Made by a program: the position numbers and the translations under genes. From positions 1 to 35,675 of the forward strand of contig CABUYS010000001.1 of NCBI GenBank assembly GCA_902495835.1: a stretch of DNA of 35,675 nucleotides, written 5' to 3'. The notes beneath the pieces were generated by a model. That model did not search any database. It saw nothing but the letters and a program-made list of their open reading frames with translations, and was not told where the DNA came from. Shown here piece by piece: positions 7,725-15,901 of this stretch; the first letter of the stretch is position 1; every line of letters starts with the position of its first letter. The DNA is from an uncultured Oscillospiraceae bacterium (GTDB taxonomy: Bacteria; Bacillota; Clostridia; Oscillospirales; Acutalibacteraceae).

Positions 7725-8771
7725 ATGTGTCTTAAAGATATAAAATCCATGACAAAAGAAGAAATATTTATTGAATTTGAAAATATTTCTCAAAAAAAGT
7801 ATAGGGCTTCGCAAGTTTATTCGTGGCTTGCAAAAGGCGTTGAATCCTTTGACGACATGACGAATATTCCTTTGGATTTACGTGAAATTTTAAAAAGTAA
7901 TTACTCTATTCCAAGCATTAGTATCAAAAGCAAGAAGGTATCCAAGGATGGTACCGTAAAATATCTGTTTGAGCTAAGTGACGGAGAATTAATTGAATCG
8001 GTTTTAATGAAATATAAACACGGCTATTCGGTATGTCTTTCGGTTCAGGCAGGTTGTAAAATGGGATGTGTTTTTTGTACTACAGGTAAAAACGGGTTTT
8101 CACGCAATCTCAAACCTTCCGAAATCTTACTTCAAATCGAAAAAATACAGAAAGATATGAGTATTAAAATTTCAAATATTGTCCTAATGGGAATGGGCGA
8201 ACCGCTGGACAATTACGACAATGTACTCAAGTTTTTAAAGCTAATGTCCTGCCAAGATGGACTAAATATAGGAATGCGGCATATTTCTTTATCCACGTGC
8301 GGAGTGGTTGATAAAATTTATAAGTTGGCAAAAGAAAAAATGCAACTTACTTTATCAGTTTCTCTTCATGCTCCAAATAATGAAATCAGAAATAAAATAA
8401 TGAGAATAAATCGTCGCTGGAATATAGAAGAGTTGATAGAAGCATGTAAATATTATATTCGATGTGCGGGACGCCGTATTTCATTTGAATATGCGATGAT
8501 AAAAGATTTAAACGACACGAAAAAGTGCGCCGAAGAGCTTTCTGAATTACTGAAAGGAACATTGTGTCACGTAAATCTTATTCCTCTGAATACATCGGAA
8601 AATGATGGAATTTTTCAAAAGAGTCCGATTAATAATATATATAAGTTTAAAAATATTTTGGAAAGCAACGGAATACAAAGCACCGTTCGCAGAACCCTTG
8701 GCAAAGACATCGAAGCGGCTTGCGGGCAGTTAAAAGGCAGATACATAAATAAGGAGGTTCAAAAAATTTGA
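7725..8771 (+). CDS. rlmN: Dual-specificity RNA methyltransferase RlmN (23S rRNA A2503 / tRNA A37)
   Basis: RlmN is a radical-SAM enzyme that adds a methyl group to C2 of A2503 in 23S rRNA and of A37 in some tRNAs. The [4Fe-4S] motif CKMGCVFC gives C111, C115 and C118. The conserved C-terminal Cys near residue 333 (AACGQLKG) corresponds to the family's mechanistic cysteine. The motif MGMGEPLDN and the sequence LSVSLHAPN are also typical. The 348-residue length is normal. The N-terminal DIKSMTKEEI agrees with family starts. The ATG at 7725 is 15 bases from GGGAGG, which is long; a TTG at a better distance is out of frame and stops quickly. The stop overlaps prpC (TGATG). An rlmN-prpC-prkC order is widespread in Firmicutes. 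Confidence 0.96.
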   Translation: MCLKDIKSMTKEEIFIEFENISQKKYRASQVYSWLAKGVESFDDMTNIPLDLREILKSNYSIPSISIKSKKVSKDGTVKYLFELSDGELIESVLMKYKHGYSVCLSVQAGCKMGCVFCTTGKNGFSRNLKPSEILLQIEKIQKDMSIKISNIVLMGMGEPLDNYDNVLKFLKLMSCQDGLNIGMRHISLSTCGVVDKIYKLAKEKMQLTLSVSLHAPNNEIRNKIMRINRRWNIEELIEACKYYIRCAGRRISFEYAMIKDLNDTKKCAEELSELLKGTLCHVNLIPLNTSENDGIFQKSPINNIYKFKNILESNGIQSTVRRTLGKDIEAACGQLKGRYINKEVQKI

Positions 8772-9499
8772 TGGAGATTTATAGCAAAACCGATATCGGT
8801 AAAGTGCGAACAAGTAATCAAGATGCAGTTATGGTAAAAAAAGTAAGAGAAAATTTTGTTTGGACTCTAGTGTGTGACGGTATGGGCGGTACGAACGGCG
8901 GAGATATAGCAAGTCGTATGGCTGTGAAAGTAATTGAAAATTATTTGAATTCATCTTTGAGCGAAAATGACAGTTCCGAAGACATAAAATCCAAGATGTA
9001 TGAAGCTGTAAACAATGCAAATTCAATGATATTTGAAAAATCCAAAATGGATGAAAGTCTTAGTCGTATGGGTACTACTGTGGTTCTGTGCATAGCAAAG
9101 GGCGATACTCTTCAAATAGTTTATGCGGGCGATAGCAGAGCTTATTTGATAAGAGATAAGGATATTGTTCAGCTTACAAAAGATCATTCTGTTGTTCAGC
9201 AAATGGTTGATAGTGGAGAAATAACTGAACAAGATGCTAAAAATCATCCTCAAAAAAATATAATCACAAGAGCTTTAGGTGTGAATTCTTCAATTGATTT
9301 AGACTATATTATGTGTGAAATTGAAAAAGATGATATAGTTTTGTCTTGCACGGACGGTTTAACGAATCATTTAGATAAGAACAAGATATATAAAATTTGC
9401 ACGGAAAACAGTATATCGATTGTGCCTTCTATACTTGTAAATGAGGCGAATCTTTGCGGGGGCAACGATAATATTACAGCGGCAATTGTAAAAATTTAA
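8771..9499 (+). CDS. prpC: PP2C-type serine/threonine phosphatase PrpC/Stp
   Basis: This is a metal-dependent protein phosphatase that reverses phosphorylation by the neighbouring PrkC kinase. PP2C motifs are in order: RTSNQDA (residues 13-19, with metal ligand Asp18), CDGMGG (35-40, metal ligand Asp36), GDSRAYLI, the 'DHSVVQQMVDSGEITEQDA' flap region, CTDGLTNH, and the terminal GGNDNIT. There are 242 residues and no membrane segment, so it is cytoplasmic. Two starts are possible: TTG at 8768 (10 bases after AAGGAGG) and ATG at 8771 (13 bases). The ATG is chosen because it gives the common coupled TGATG overlap with rlmN; the difference is one residue. The kinase gene follows 39 bases later. 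Confidence 0.96.
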   Translation: MEIYSKTDIGKVRTSNQDAVMVKKVRENFVWTLVCDGMGGTNGGDIASRMAVKVIENYLNSSLSENDSSEDIKSKMYEAVNNANSMIFEKSKMDESLSRMGTTVVLCIAKGDTLQIVYAGDSRAYLIRDKDIVQLTKDHSVVQQMVDSGEITEQDAKNHPQKNIITRALGVNSSIDLDYIMCEIEKDDIVLSCTDGLTNHLDKNKIYKICTENSISIVPSILVNEANLCGGNDNITAAIVKI

Positions 9500-9538
9500 A
9501 AAACAGTCCTATAGATTAATTTGAATAGGGGAGAAAAA

Positions 9539-11545
9539 ATGGATAAATACACCGGAAAAAGATTGGATGCTCGCTATGAGATACAGGAACTCATCGGAGT
9601 AGGCGGTATGGCTGTAGTTTACAGAGCTTACGATATTGTGGAAGATAAAATTGTTGCGATAAAAATTTTAAAAGATGAATTTTTAGGAAATAAAGAATTT
9701 ATTCGAAGATTTAAAAATGAATCTAAAGCTATAGCGGTTTTGTCGCACCCAAATATAGTAAAAGTTTATGATGTAAGCTTTGGCACGAAGATTCAATATA
9801 TAGTTATGGAGTATATAAACGGAATTACTTTAAAAGAATATATCTCTCAGCAGAAAGTTATCGAGTGGAAAGACGCAATATATTTTGTTCATCAAATTTT
9901 GTCAGCTTTGATTCATGCTCACGGTAAAGGCGTCATACACCGTGATATAAAACCGCAAAATATAATGTTGCTTAAAGACGGTACAATAAAAGTAACTGAT
10001 TTTGGTATTGCCAGATTTTCCAGAAATGAAACCCAAACAATGACCGATAGAGCAATAGGTTCTGTGCATTATATTTCGCCCGAGCAGGCAAAAGGCGGAG
10101 TCATAGATGAAAAAGCCGATATATATTCAGTCGGAGTTATGCTCTATGAAATGCTTACCGGAAAGTTGCCGTTTGAAGCCGATAATGCGGTTTCGGTAGC
10201 GATAATGCAAATGCAAGCCAAGCCAAAGCCGCTTCGTGAGATAAACTCGGACATACCTGAAGGTTTGGAACAAATAACTCTTCATGCTATGGAAAAAATT
10301 TCTTCAAATCGTTACGGTTCAGCTGAAGAAATGCTCAAGGATATTGATAAAATAAGAGATAATCCCGAGTCAAAATTTAATTATAAATATTTCTTGGACG
10401 ATAATCCGACAAAGTATGTTGATGATATAAACAAAGTAAGTAAGAATAAAAATTCATACGGTGATGAATATGACCATAAGGACGAAAAGAAAAAACAAGC
10501 TAAGGCAGGGGTTATTGTCGGAGGAATAGCAATTGCGGTAGGAATTTTTGCTTTGATATTTATTTTTGCTTCTATGTTTAGTTCTTGTGGAAGAAATTCC
10601 GCGAAAGATGTTGATGTTCCGAATTTTATCGGAATGAAATTATCAGATGTTCAGAATAATCCGGACTATAAGTTTGTATGGAAAGTCGAATCTGTTTACG
10701 ATTCTTCAAAAGAAGAGGGAGTCATAATCGACCAAGAGCCTTCCCCGAATTCCAAAAAAGTAAAAGAAGGTGCAACTATAGTACTGAAAGTTAACAGCTC
10801 GGGAGTTTTGGTAACTGTTCCTGTTGTGAAAGGCCTTTCAGAAGATATAGCTAAGTCTAAAATTTCAAACGTAGGTTTAAAAACAGAAGTTTTGATGGTT
10901 GTGGATGAAGAAACCGCACAAGGAATTGTATGCAATGTAGACCCTCAAGAGGGAAGTAAGGTTACGGCTGATTCAACGGTAAGACTTTATGTAAGCAAAG
11001 GCCCCGCAGAAGAAAAAGTCATAGTACCGGATGTTCTTAATAAATCTCTTACAGCAGCTAAAAACGATATAATTTCCGCAGGACTTAAAGTTTCGGATAA
11101 TATAAGTTCTGAAAGCAGTGACAAACCTAAAGACACTGTTATTTCCATGGAGCCTCTTCCAGGAATATCAGTCGGAAAAGATTCTGTTGTTAAACTGACT
11201 ATAAGTTCAGGAGTGAAAAGAGAAAAGAATTTTGAAATAACAGTTGATTTGCCTTCCGATGTAAACCATGAAGTTACACTTTCTTATTATGTAAATGGCG
11301 TGCTTGAAGATAGTAAAAAAGTTGTGCCTTCCTATAACGGAACCTATACCATAAAGGTAAAAGGTACAACCGGCAAGAAGACTATAAATGTAAACTTAGA
11401 CAGTATGCCTTACCGAGTATATGATGTAGATTTTGATGCTTCTTCTGGAAATGTCAAAAAATCAAAATCGTATACCTATAAAGAAAAAACTTCAACTACT
11501 TCTTCCAAAGAAAACGAAAACGATGAAAACGAAGAGTATAGATGA
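9539..11545 (+). CDS. prkC: PASTA-domain serine/threonine kinase PrkC/Stk1
   Basis: This is a transmembrane Hanks-type kinase that senses muropeptides or lipid II and regulates cell-wall synthesis, division or dormancy exit. The kinase domain (about residues 13-270) has GVGGMAVV, catalytic Lys42 (VAIKIL), HRDIKPQN (Asp136), DFG (154-156) and SPEQ. A basic linker precedes one membrane helix at about 323-348. Three extracellular PASTA repeats begin near residues 358 (VDVPNFIG), 424 (VTVPVVKG) and 495 (VIVPDVLN). A further beta-rich region of about 100 residues ends in a Ser/Thr/Glu-rich tail. The ATG at 9539 follows AGGGGAG with correct spacing; a TTG 18 bases upstream lacks a site. The rsgA gene that often follows prkC is absent, and murA comes next. 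Confidence 0.97.
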   Translation: MDKYTGKRLDARYEIQELIGVGGMAVVYRAYDIVEDKIVAIKILKDEFLGNKEFIRRFKNESKAIAVLSHPNIVKVYDVSFGTKIQYIVMEYINGITLKEYISQQKVIEWKDAIYFVHQILSALIHAHGKGVIHRDIKPQNIMLLKDGTIKVTDFGIARFSRNETQTMTDRAIGSVHYISPEQAKGGVIDEKADIYSVGVMLYEMLTGKLPFEADNAVSVAIMQMQAKPKPLREINSDIPEGLEQITLHAMEKISSNRYGSAEEMLKDIDKIRDNPESKFNYKYFLDDNPTKYVDDINKVSKNKNSYGDEYDHKDEKKKQAKAGVIVGGIAIAVGIFALIFIFASMFSSCGRNSAKDVDVPNFIGMKLSDVQNNPDYKFVWKVESVYDSSKEEGVIIDQEPSPNSKKVKEGATIVLKVNSSGVLVTVPVVKGLSEDIAKSKISNVGLKTEVLMVVDEETAQGIVCNVDPQEGSKVTADSTVRLYVSKGPAEEKVIVPDVLNKSLTAAKNDIISAGLKVSDNISSESSDKPKDTVISMEPLPGISVGKDSVVKLTISSGVKREKNFEITVDLPSDVNHEVTLSYYVNGVLEDSKKVVPSYNGTYTIKVKGTTGKKTINVNLDSMPYRVYDVDFDASSGNVKKSKSYTYKEKTSTTSSKENENDENEEYR

Positions 11546-11634
11546 TTTAATTGTAAATTTCCATAAAATACATTAGATTTTAAATTTTTATGGGTTAAAC
11601 TAACTTTAAATGTGCTAATAAATTAAAATAAAAA

Positions 11635-11640
11635 TATAAT
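11635..11640 (+). promoter_or_regulatory. Possible -10 box for murA copy 1
   Basis: TATAAT lies 23 bases before the TTG start. No recognisable -35 stands 16-18 bases upstream, so a separate murA promoter is only tentative. An 8-bp inverted repeat (CCATAAAA/TTTTATGG, 11561-11593) sits between prkC and this box but lacks a T-tract. Confidence 0.3.
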
Positions 11641-11663
11641 TAAAAGATTAGAGGTGTTGCACT

Positions 11664-12950
11664 TTGGATAAAATAGTTATATCCGGAGGGCGAAAATTAA
11701 AAGGAACGGTATCGATAAGCGGTGCCAAAAATGCGGCGGTGGCTATTTTACCCGCAGCTGCACTTTCAGACGGAGTCTGTAGAATTGAAAATGTTCCCAA
11801 CATCAGGGACATAACCTTGATGTGCAGAATTTTAAGCGATATGGGTGCAGATATAAGACTTATAAACAAAAACACCATAGAAATTGACCCCAGAAGGATG
11901 TCATCTTCATCTGCTCCTTGCGATTTGATGAGAAATATGAGAGCTTCTTGTTATCTTTTGGGTGTACTTTTAGGAAAATTTTCTGAAGCGTATGTTTATT
12001 TGCCGGGGGGATGTAATTTCGGATTGCGTCCCATTGACCAGCATTTAAAAGGTTTCGTTGCACTTGGAGCAGACTATTCCTTAGAAAATGGAATGGTTAA
12101 AGTGAAGTGCGATAAATTAGTAGGTACTCATATATATTTGGACGTGGTTTCTGTTGGAGCCACGGTAAATGTCATGCTCGCAGCCGTAAAAGCTGAAGGC
12201 GTTACGGTTATAGAGAATGCTGCTAAAGAGCCTCATATTGTAGACTTGGCTAACTTTTTAAACTGTATGGGTGCGGATATTATAGGTGCAGGTACTGATG
12301 TTATAAAGGTTCGTGGTGTGAAAACTTTGAAAGGGGTAACATATTCGATTATTCCCGACCAAATTGAAGCCGGAACATATATGGTAGCCGCAGCTGCAAC
12401 CGGCGGGGATGTTATTGTTGAAAACGTTATTCCGAAACACCTAGAATCCATAACCGCTAAGCTTGAGGAAATAGGAATAAAATTGGAAGAATCAAGTGAT
12501 TCTATAAGAGTTCACTGCGACGGCCCTTTGAAAAAATGCAATGTAAAAACTATGCCTCATCCTGGGTTTCCTACAGATATGCAGCCTCAAATAACCGCTC
12601 TTTTAACAATGGCTCAAGGAACCAGTTTGGTGAATGAAGCTGTATGGGATAACAGATTTAAATATGTGGAAGAACTTCATCGTATGGGTGCGTGCATTTC
12701 GGTAGACGGTAAAATTGCAGTTATTGAAGGCGTACCTGAACTAAAAGGAGCACCCGTAAAGGCAACGGATTTGCGGGCAGGAGCCGCTCTGATAATAGCA
12801 GGTTTGGCAGCAACCGGAGAGACAACTATAGAAGAAATTCAACACATCGAAAGAGGATACGAAGATATAGTTTCGAAGCTTTCTATGCTTGGAGCAGACA
12901 TAAAAAAAGTTTCTTATGAGAGCAAAGAAAATGAAGTGGCAGGTTTGTAA
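11664..12950 (+). CDS. murA: UDP-N-acetylglucosamine 1-carboxyvinyltransferase MurA (copy 1)
   Basis: MurA transfers enolpyruvate from PEP to UDP-GlcNAc, the first committed step of peptidoglycan synthesis and the target of fosfomycin. K22 in GAKNAAV, the catalytic-loop Cys117 (PGGCNFG) and Arg122 are all present, so a fosfomycin-sensitive type is expected. PGFPTDMQPQ and DLRAGAALIIAGLAA are further family signatures. The length is 428 residues. The start is TTG at 11664, seven bases after GAGGTG; the reading DKIVISGGRKLKG matches the family N-terminus, and no in-frame ATG fits. A second murA lies at 17157. The position just after prpC-prkC is notable because PASTA kinases control MurA levels in other Firmicutes through ReoM/IreB (established there, inferred here). 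Confidence 0.97.
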   Translation: MDKIVISGGRKLKGTVSISGAKNAAVAILPAAALSDGVCRIENVPNIRDITLMCRILSDMGADIRLINKNTIEIDPRRMSSSSAPCDLMRNMRASCYLLGVLLGKFSEAYVYLPGGCNFGLRPIDQHLKGFVALGADYSLENGMVKVKCDKLVGTHIYLDVVSVGATVNVMLAAVKAEGVTVIENAAKEPHIVDLANFLNCMGADIIGAGTDVIKVRGVKTLKGVTYSIIPDQIEAGTYMVAAAATGGDVIVENVIPKHLESITAKLEEIGIKLEESSDSIRVHCDGPLKKCNVKTMPHPGFPTDMQPQITALLTMAQGTSLVNEAVWDNRFKYVEELHRMGACISVDGKIAVIEGVPELKGAPVKATDLRAGAALIIAGLAATGETTIEEIQHIERGYEDIVSKLSMLGADIKKVSYESKENEVAGL

Positions 12951-12998
12951 TGAAATTTTTTGAACTTTGTTGCGGTATAGTCTGCGATGTGAATATAA

Positions 12999-13796
12999 AT
13001 GATTAGAGTATGTCCTTTATTTAGCGGAAGTAGTGGCAATTCGATTTATATAGAATTTTCAAATAACAGGGGTATACTTGTTGACGCGGGGAGAAGTACT
13101 AAGCAGATAGAAAATGTTCTTTCTGAAAATAATATTGATGTGAGAAATATTGATTCAATTTTTGTTACTCATGAACATAATGACCACACTTCCGCTCTTA
13201 AAGTTCTCTCTTTGAGATATAATTTAAAAGTATATGCTTCTAACGGCACAATCAGTGCTATAAAAGATAAGGGATTAATTTCTTCAAAAAATCAGTTTAG
13301 CGCATTGGAAAAAAAGGAAACGGATTTAGAATTTATATCCGTTAGACCTTTTTCAATATCGCACGATTGTTGCGAAGGATTTGGGTATGTTTTTAAGGAT
13401 AAATCGGGGGAAAAAGTTGCTGTTTGTACAGACTTAGGATATATTTCGGACGAAGTAAAAAGTGCATTGAAAGGCTGCAAAACAGTTTTGCTGGAATCCA
13501 ATCACGATGTTATGATGCTTCAAAACGGTCCTTATCCTTATTATTTAAAGAGAAGAATTTTGTCTGATAGCGGTCATTTGTCTAATGATACAAGTGGAAA
13601 ATTTTTACCTTTTCTTGTTGAAAACGGTACAAAAAACGTGATACTTTCTCACCTTAGTTCTCACAATAATGTCCCGGATTTGGCAATTCAAACTTCAACG
13701 TGCTGTTTGAGCGAAAACGGTATATCAGTTAATAAAGATGTTTCGTTAAGTGTAGCACCCAAGGAGAATCATAATTTTTTTGATTTAAACACATAA
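12999..13796 (+). CDS. MBL-fold metallohydrolase, YycJ/WalJ-like
   Basis: The start CPLFSGSSGNSIYIE and ILVDAG are typical of the YycJ/WalJ branch of the metallo-beta-lactamase fold. The metal-binding signature HEHNDH is at residues 58-63, and further candidate ligands are at CTDLGY, SNHD and LSHLSSHN. The protein is 265 residues and soluble. In Bacillus and its relatives yycJ/walJ belongs to the walRK cluster and is linked to cell-wall and DNA processes; its substrate is unsettled (established for the family). No walRK genes are seen here. The ribosome site is weak. It lies 48 bases after murA on the same strand and its stop is 3 bases from the convergent membrane-protein gene. Confidence 0.88.
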   Translation: MIRVCPLFSGSSGNSIYIEFSNNRGILVDAGRSTKQIENVLSENNIDVRNIDSIFVTHEHNDHTSALKVLSLRYNLKVYASNGTISAIKDKGLISSKNQFSALEKKETDLEFISVRPFSISHDCCEGFGYVFKDKSGEKVAVCTDLGYISDEVKSALKGCKTVLLESNHDVMMLQNGPYPYYLKRRILSDSGHLSNDTSGKFLPFLVENGTKNVILSHLSSHNNVPDLAIQTSTCCLSENGISVNKDVSLSVAPKENHNFFDLNT

Positions 13797-13799
13797 AAT

Positions 13800-14855
13800 T
13801 TATTTTTTAAATAAAATTTTGTTACATACCATTCCTACTATTATGGTAAAATAACAACTTATAAATCGGGAAAGCAACATAGCTTTTCCGATTTCTTGAA
13901 TTGTAAAGAAAAGTGAAAATAATATCACAAAACTGTTTTCTGAAGTTCCTGCTGCTCCGGGGAACGGCGTAAACGAAGAGACTGTATTTATTGTGGATTG
14001 TATACATATCATTGAGAGAATAGGCATGGAACTATGGTTAAATGCTTTAAATACAAAAAGAGGTATCAAAAAAAGAACTGTAATTTGCAAAAATGTCAGC
14101 GTGTATATTTGAATGTTGATTTTTTTATTTTTATTTAAATTTTTATTGGTTTTTACAAATGAATCCAGAGTTGTTTCTATGGAATTTATTGTATTTTCTT
14201 TGTTTTTAACTATTTTTGTTTTGTATAAAATATTTATAATAAAATTTGATAATTTTAAGATGATGTTCTTGTTTACGGAAAAAATTAAAATAAGAATTAT
14301 GAGTGAGCTTTGAAACAAAGTCCCAACCCAAACCATCCATATCAATTCCGGATAAGTGTTTTTTAGCGTGTTATAATATAGAATTGTGCAAATTAACGAA
14401 TAAGCAGCTAAAGAAGATTGATAAACAAAAAATTTTCTGGTAGTAATAGTTATTGCGTCGCACTTTGAAAGCGATTGTTTGCAAAGTTCTAAAATTTGCA
14501 TCGGCTGACCTGCTATTCCAAGTGGAGTTATTGAATTAAAATACTGTCCTATCATAGTAATTTTCAGAAAAAATAATTTTGGATATTTTTTCGAATCGAC
14601 AATATTAACAATGCGTTTAATCACGATACTTTCGAGTATCCAATAAAGCACAATTAAACAAAAAGCAGCAATAACCCAAAAAGCGTTCAAATAGGGTATT
14701 GTGCTGATTAAATTAACCAGATTGTTATTGCAAATACAAAAATACGATAAAACAGTCAACGAAATCAAAATAAAAATAACGTTGACATATTTTTTTAGCA
14801 ATAATATTAATTTATTTTTAGGTTTTTTATCGGTACTAAAATTTAAATTTTCCAT
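13800..14855 (-). CDS. YbhN/LPG-synthase-TM-type flippase-like membrane protein (copy B)
   Basis: This is a polytopic membrane protein of the lysylphosphatidylglycerol-synthase transmembrane family (Pfam PF03706, UPF0104/YbhN), 351 residues. About eight hydrophobic helices are visible. The family's central motif appears as TPLGIAGQPMQ (residues 110-120) and the C-terminal one as TPFPGAAGTSENSF. No catalytic aminoacyl-transfer domain is attached, so it is not MprF. Relatives are described as flippase-like and often sit beside glycosyltransferases. It is the last gene of a minus-strand trio, 38 bases after the GT2 gene. No good ribosome site precedes the ATG. It is a diverged paralogue of the first gene in the trio. 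The lipid substrate is unknown. Confidence 0.88.
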   Translation of the reverse strand: MENLNFSTDKKPKNKLILLLKKYVNVIFILISLTVLSYFCICNNNLVNLISTIPYLNAFWVIAAFCLIVLYWILESIVIKRIVNIVDSKKYPKLFFLKITMIGQYFNSITPLGIAGQPMQILELCKQSLSKCDAITITTRKFFVYQSSLAAYSLICTILYYNTLKNTYPELIWMVWVGTLFQSSLIILILIFSVNKNIILKLSNFIINILYKTKIVKNKENTINSIETTLDSFVKTNKNLNKNKKINIQIYTLTFLQITVLFLIPLFVFKAFNHSSMPILSMICIQSTINTVSSFTPFPGAAGTSENSFVILFSLFFTIQEIGKAMLLSRFISCYFTIIVGMVCNKILFKK

Positions 14856-14893
14856 AAGTATAGTGTTGTCAGTAAAATAGGTTTAATACCGGT

Positions 14894-15889
14894 TTATTTC
14901 TTTTTATTTTTAATTTTTTTTATTTTGGTGATTTTTTTAGGTTCTTTTATTGGATGCGTAAGATCCGGAATGTTTAGATGTTCTATCGGTTCAAAAAGAT
15001 TACCTGAAAAATAATCTATGGATTTGGTTGCAGAATTTATATTTTCTAAAAATCCTTTGAAATTCATCGCTTTTGCATGGAGCATCAAAATATAGTAATA
15101 ACTTACCAATTTTACTCGTTGAGCATATATCCAGACGTGATTGTTGTAATTTTTATAGACTTTTTCATTTTCAAGAAAATTTCTTATTACTCCCAATGAT
15201 TTTATAAAGTCATTTATTTTAACGACATTCATCGAATGAAGTATGCTTGTATCTCTGCTTGTATAGTTGTAAAGAGCTTTTCCGAGGAGGACTATTTTAT
15301 CTGCGTAATAAAACAATTTCGGAGAAGTTGAAATATCTTCGAAGTACATTTTATCGAAAGTTAAATTATTATCAAAAAACAATTCTCTTTTAGAAAGCTT
15401 GTTCCATACAAAATAATGAATTCCCATATCCAGAATTAATTTTCGCAAAGCTTTGGTTTTTGAATAAACTCCCGGGAAAGAAGTGAATGGCATATATATT
15501 TTTAATTTTCTTTCAGGATAATAAAGATTAAAATTGCAGCAAACGATATCTGCGTCGTTTTCTATAGCTGCATTGTAAAGAGATTCAAGAAATTCTGGTT
15601 CAAGTGAATCGTCACTGTCCATAAATCCGATGTAATCTCCTTTGCAAACTTTAAGTCCCGTATTTCTTGCTACTGACGGGCCTTCATTTTCTTGATTTAT
15701 TAATATGAAATTTTCATTTTTATCGCAAAAAGATTTTGCAATTTCTTTACTTTTATCTGTAGAACCGTCATTTACTATAATTAATTCAAAATTTTTAAAT
15801 GTTTGATTTTGAACAGACTCTAAAGCTCTTGATAAATATCTTTCTACGTTGTAAACGGGCATTACCAAACTTATTGCCGGATTAGACAT
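14894..15889 (-). CDS. Family 2 glycosyltransferase
   Basis: The N-terminal GT-A domain is clear: ISLVMPVYNVERYL, then NDGSTDKS with Asp41, and the metal-binding DSDD at 91-94 (YIGFMDSDDSLEPEF). GT2 enzymes move a sugar from a nucleotide donor to a lipid or polysaccharide acceptor. The C-terminal part (residues about 200-331) is helical without a definite membrane segment and ends in a very basic tail, so it is probably a peripheral membrane enzyme (inference). The ribosome site AAGGAG precedes the ATG. The gene is sandwiched between two flippase-like genes, 12 bases after one and 38 before the other, which points to assembly and translocation of a glycolipid or surface polymer. Confidence 0.93.
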   Translation of the reverse strand: MSNPAISLVMPVYNVERYLSRALESVQNQTFKNFELIIVNDGSTDKSKEIAKSFCDKNENFILINQENEGPSVARNTGLKVCKGDYIGFMDSDDSLEPEFLESLYNAAIENDADIVCCNFNLYYPERKLKIYMPFTSFPGVYSKTKALRKLILDMGIHYFVWNKLSKRELFFDNNLTFDKMYFEDISTSPKLFYYADKIVLLGKALYNYTSRDTSILHSMNVVKINDFIKSLGVIRNFLENEKVYKNYNNHVWIYAQRVKLVSYYYILMLHAKAMNFKGFLENINSATKSIDYFSGNLFEPIEHLNIPDLTHPIKEPKKITKIKKIKNKKK

Positions 15890-15901
15890 CTTCTACTCTC
15901 C

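Noticed and set aside
11561..11593. Hairpin CCATAAAA/TTTTATGG after prkC as a terminator
   Set aside because: The loop is 17 bases, the stem is AT-rich and no T-tract follows, so termination is not supported.
13797..13830. AT-only hairpin between the convergent YycJ-like and flippase genes as a bidirectional terminator
   Set aside because: The stem is entirely A/T and imperfect; in sequence this AT-rich such pairing is expected by chance.
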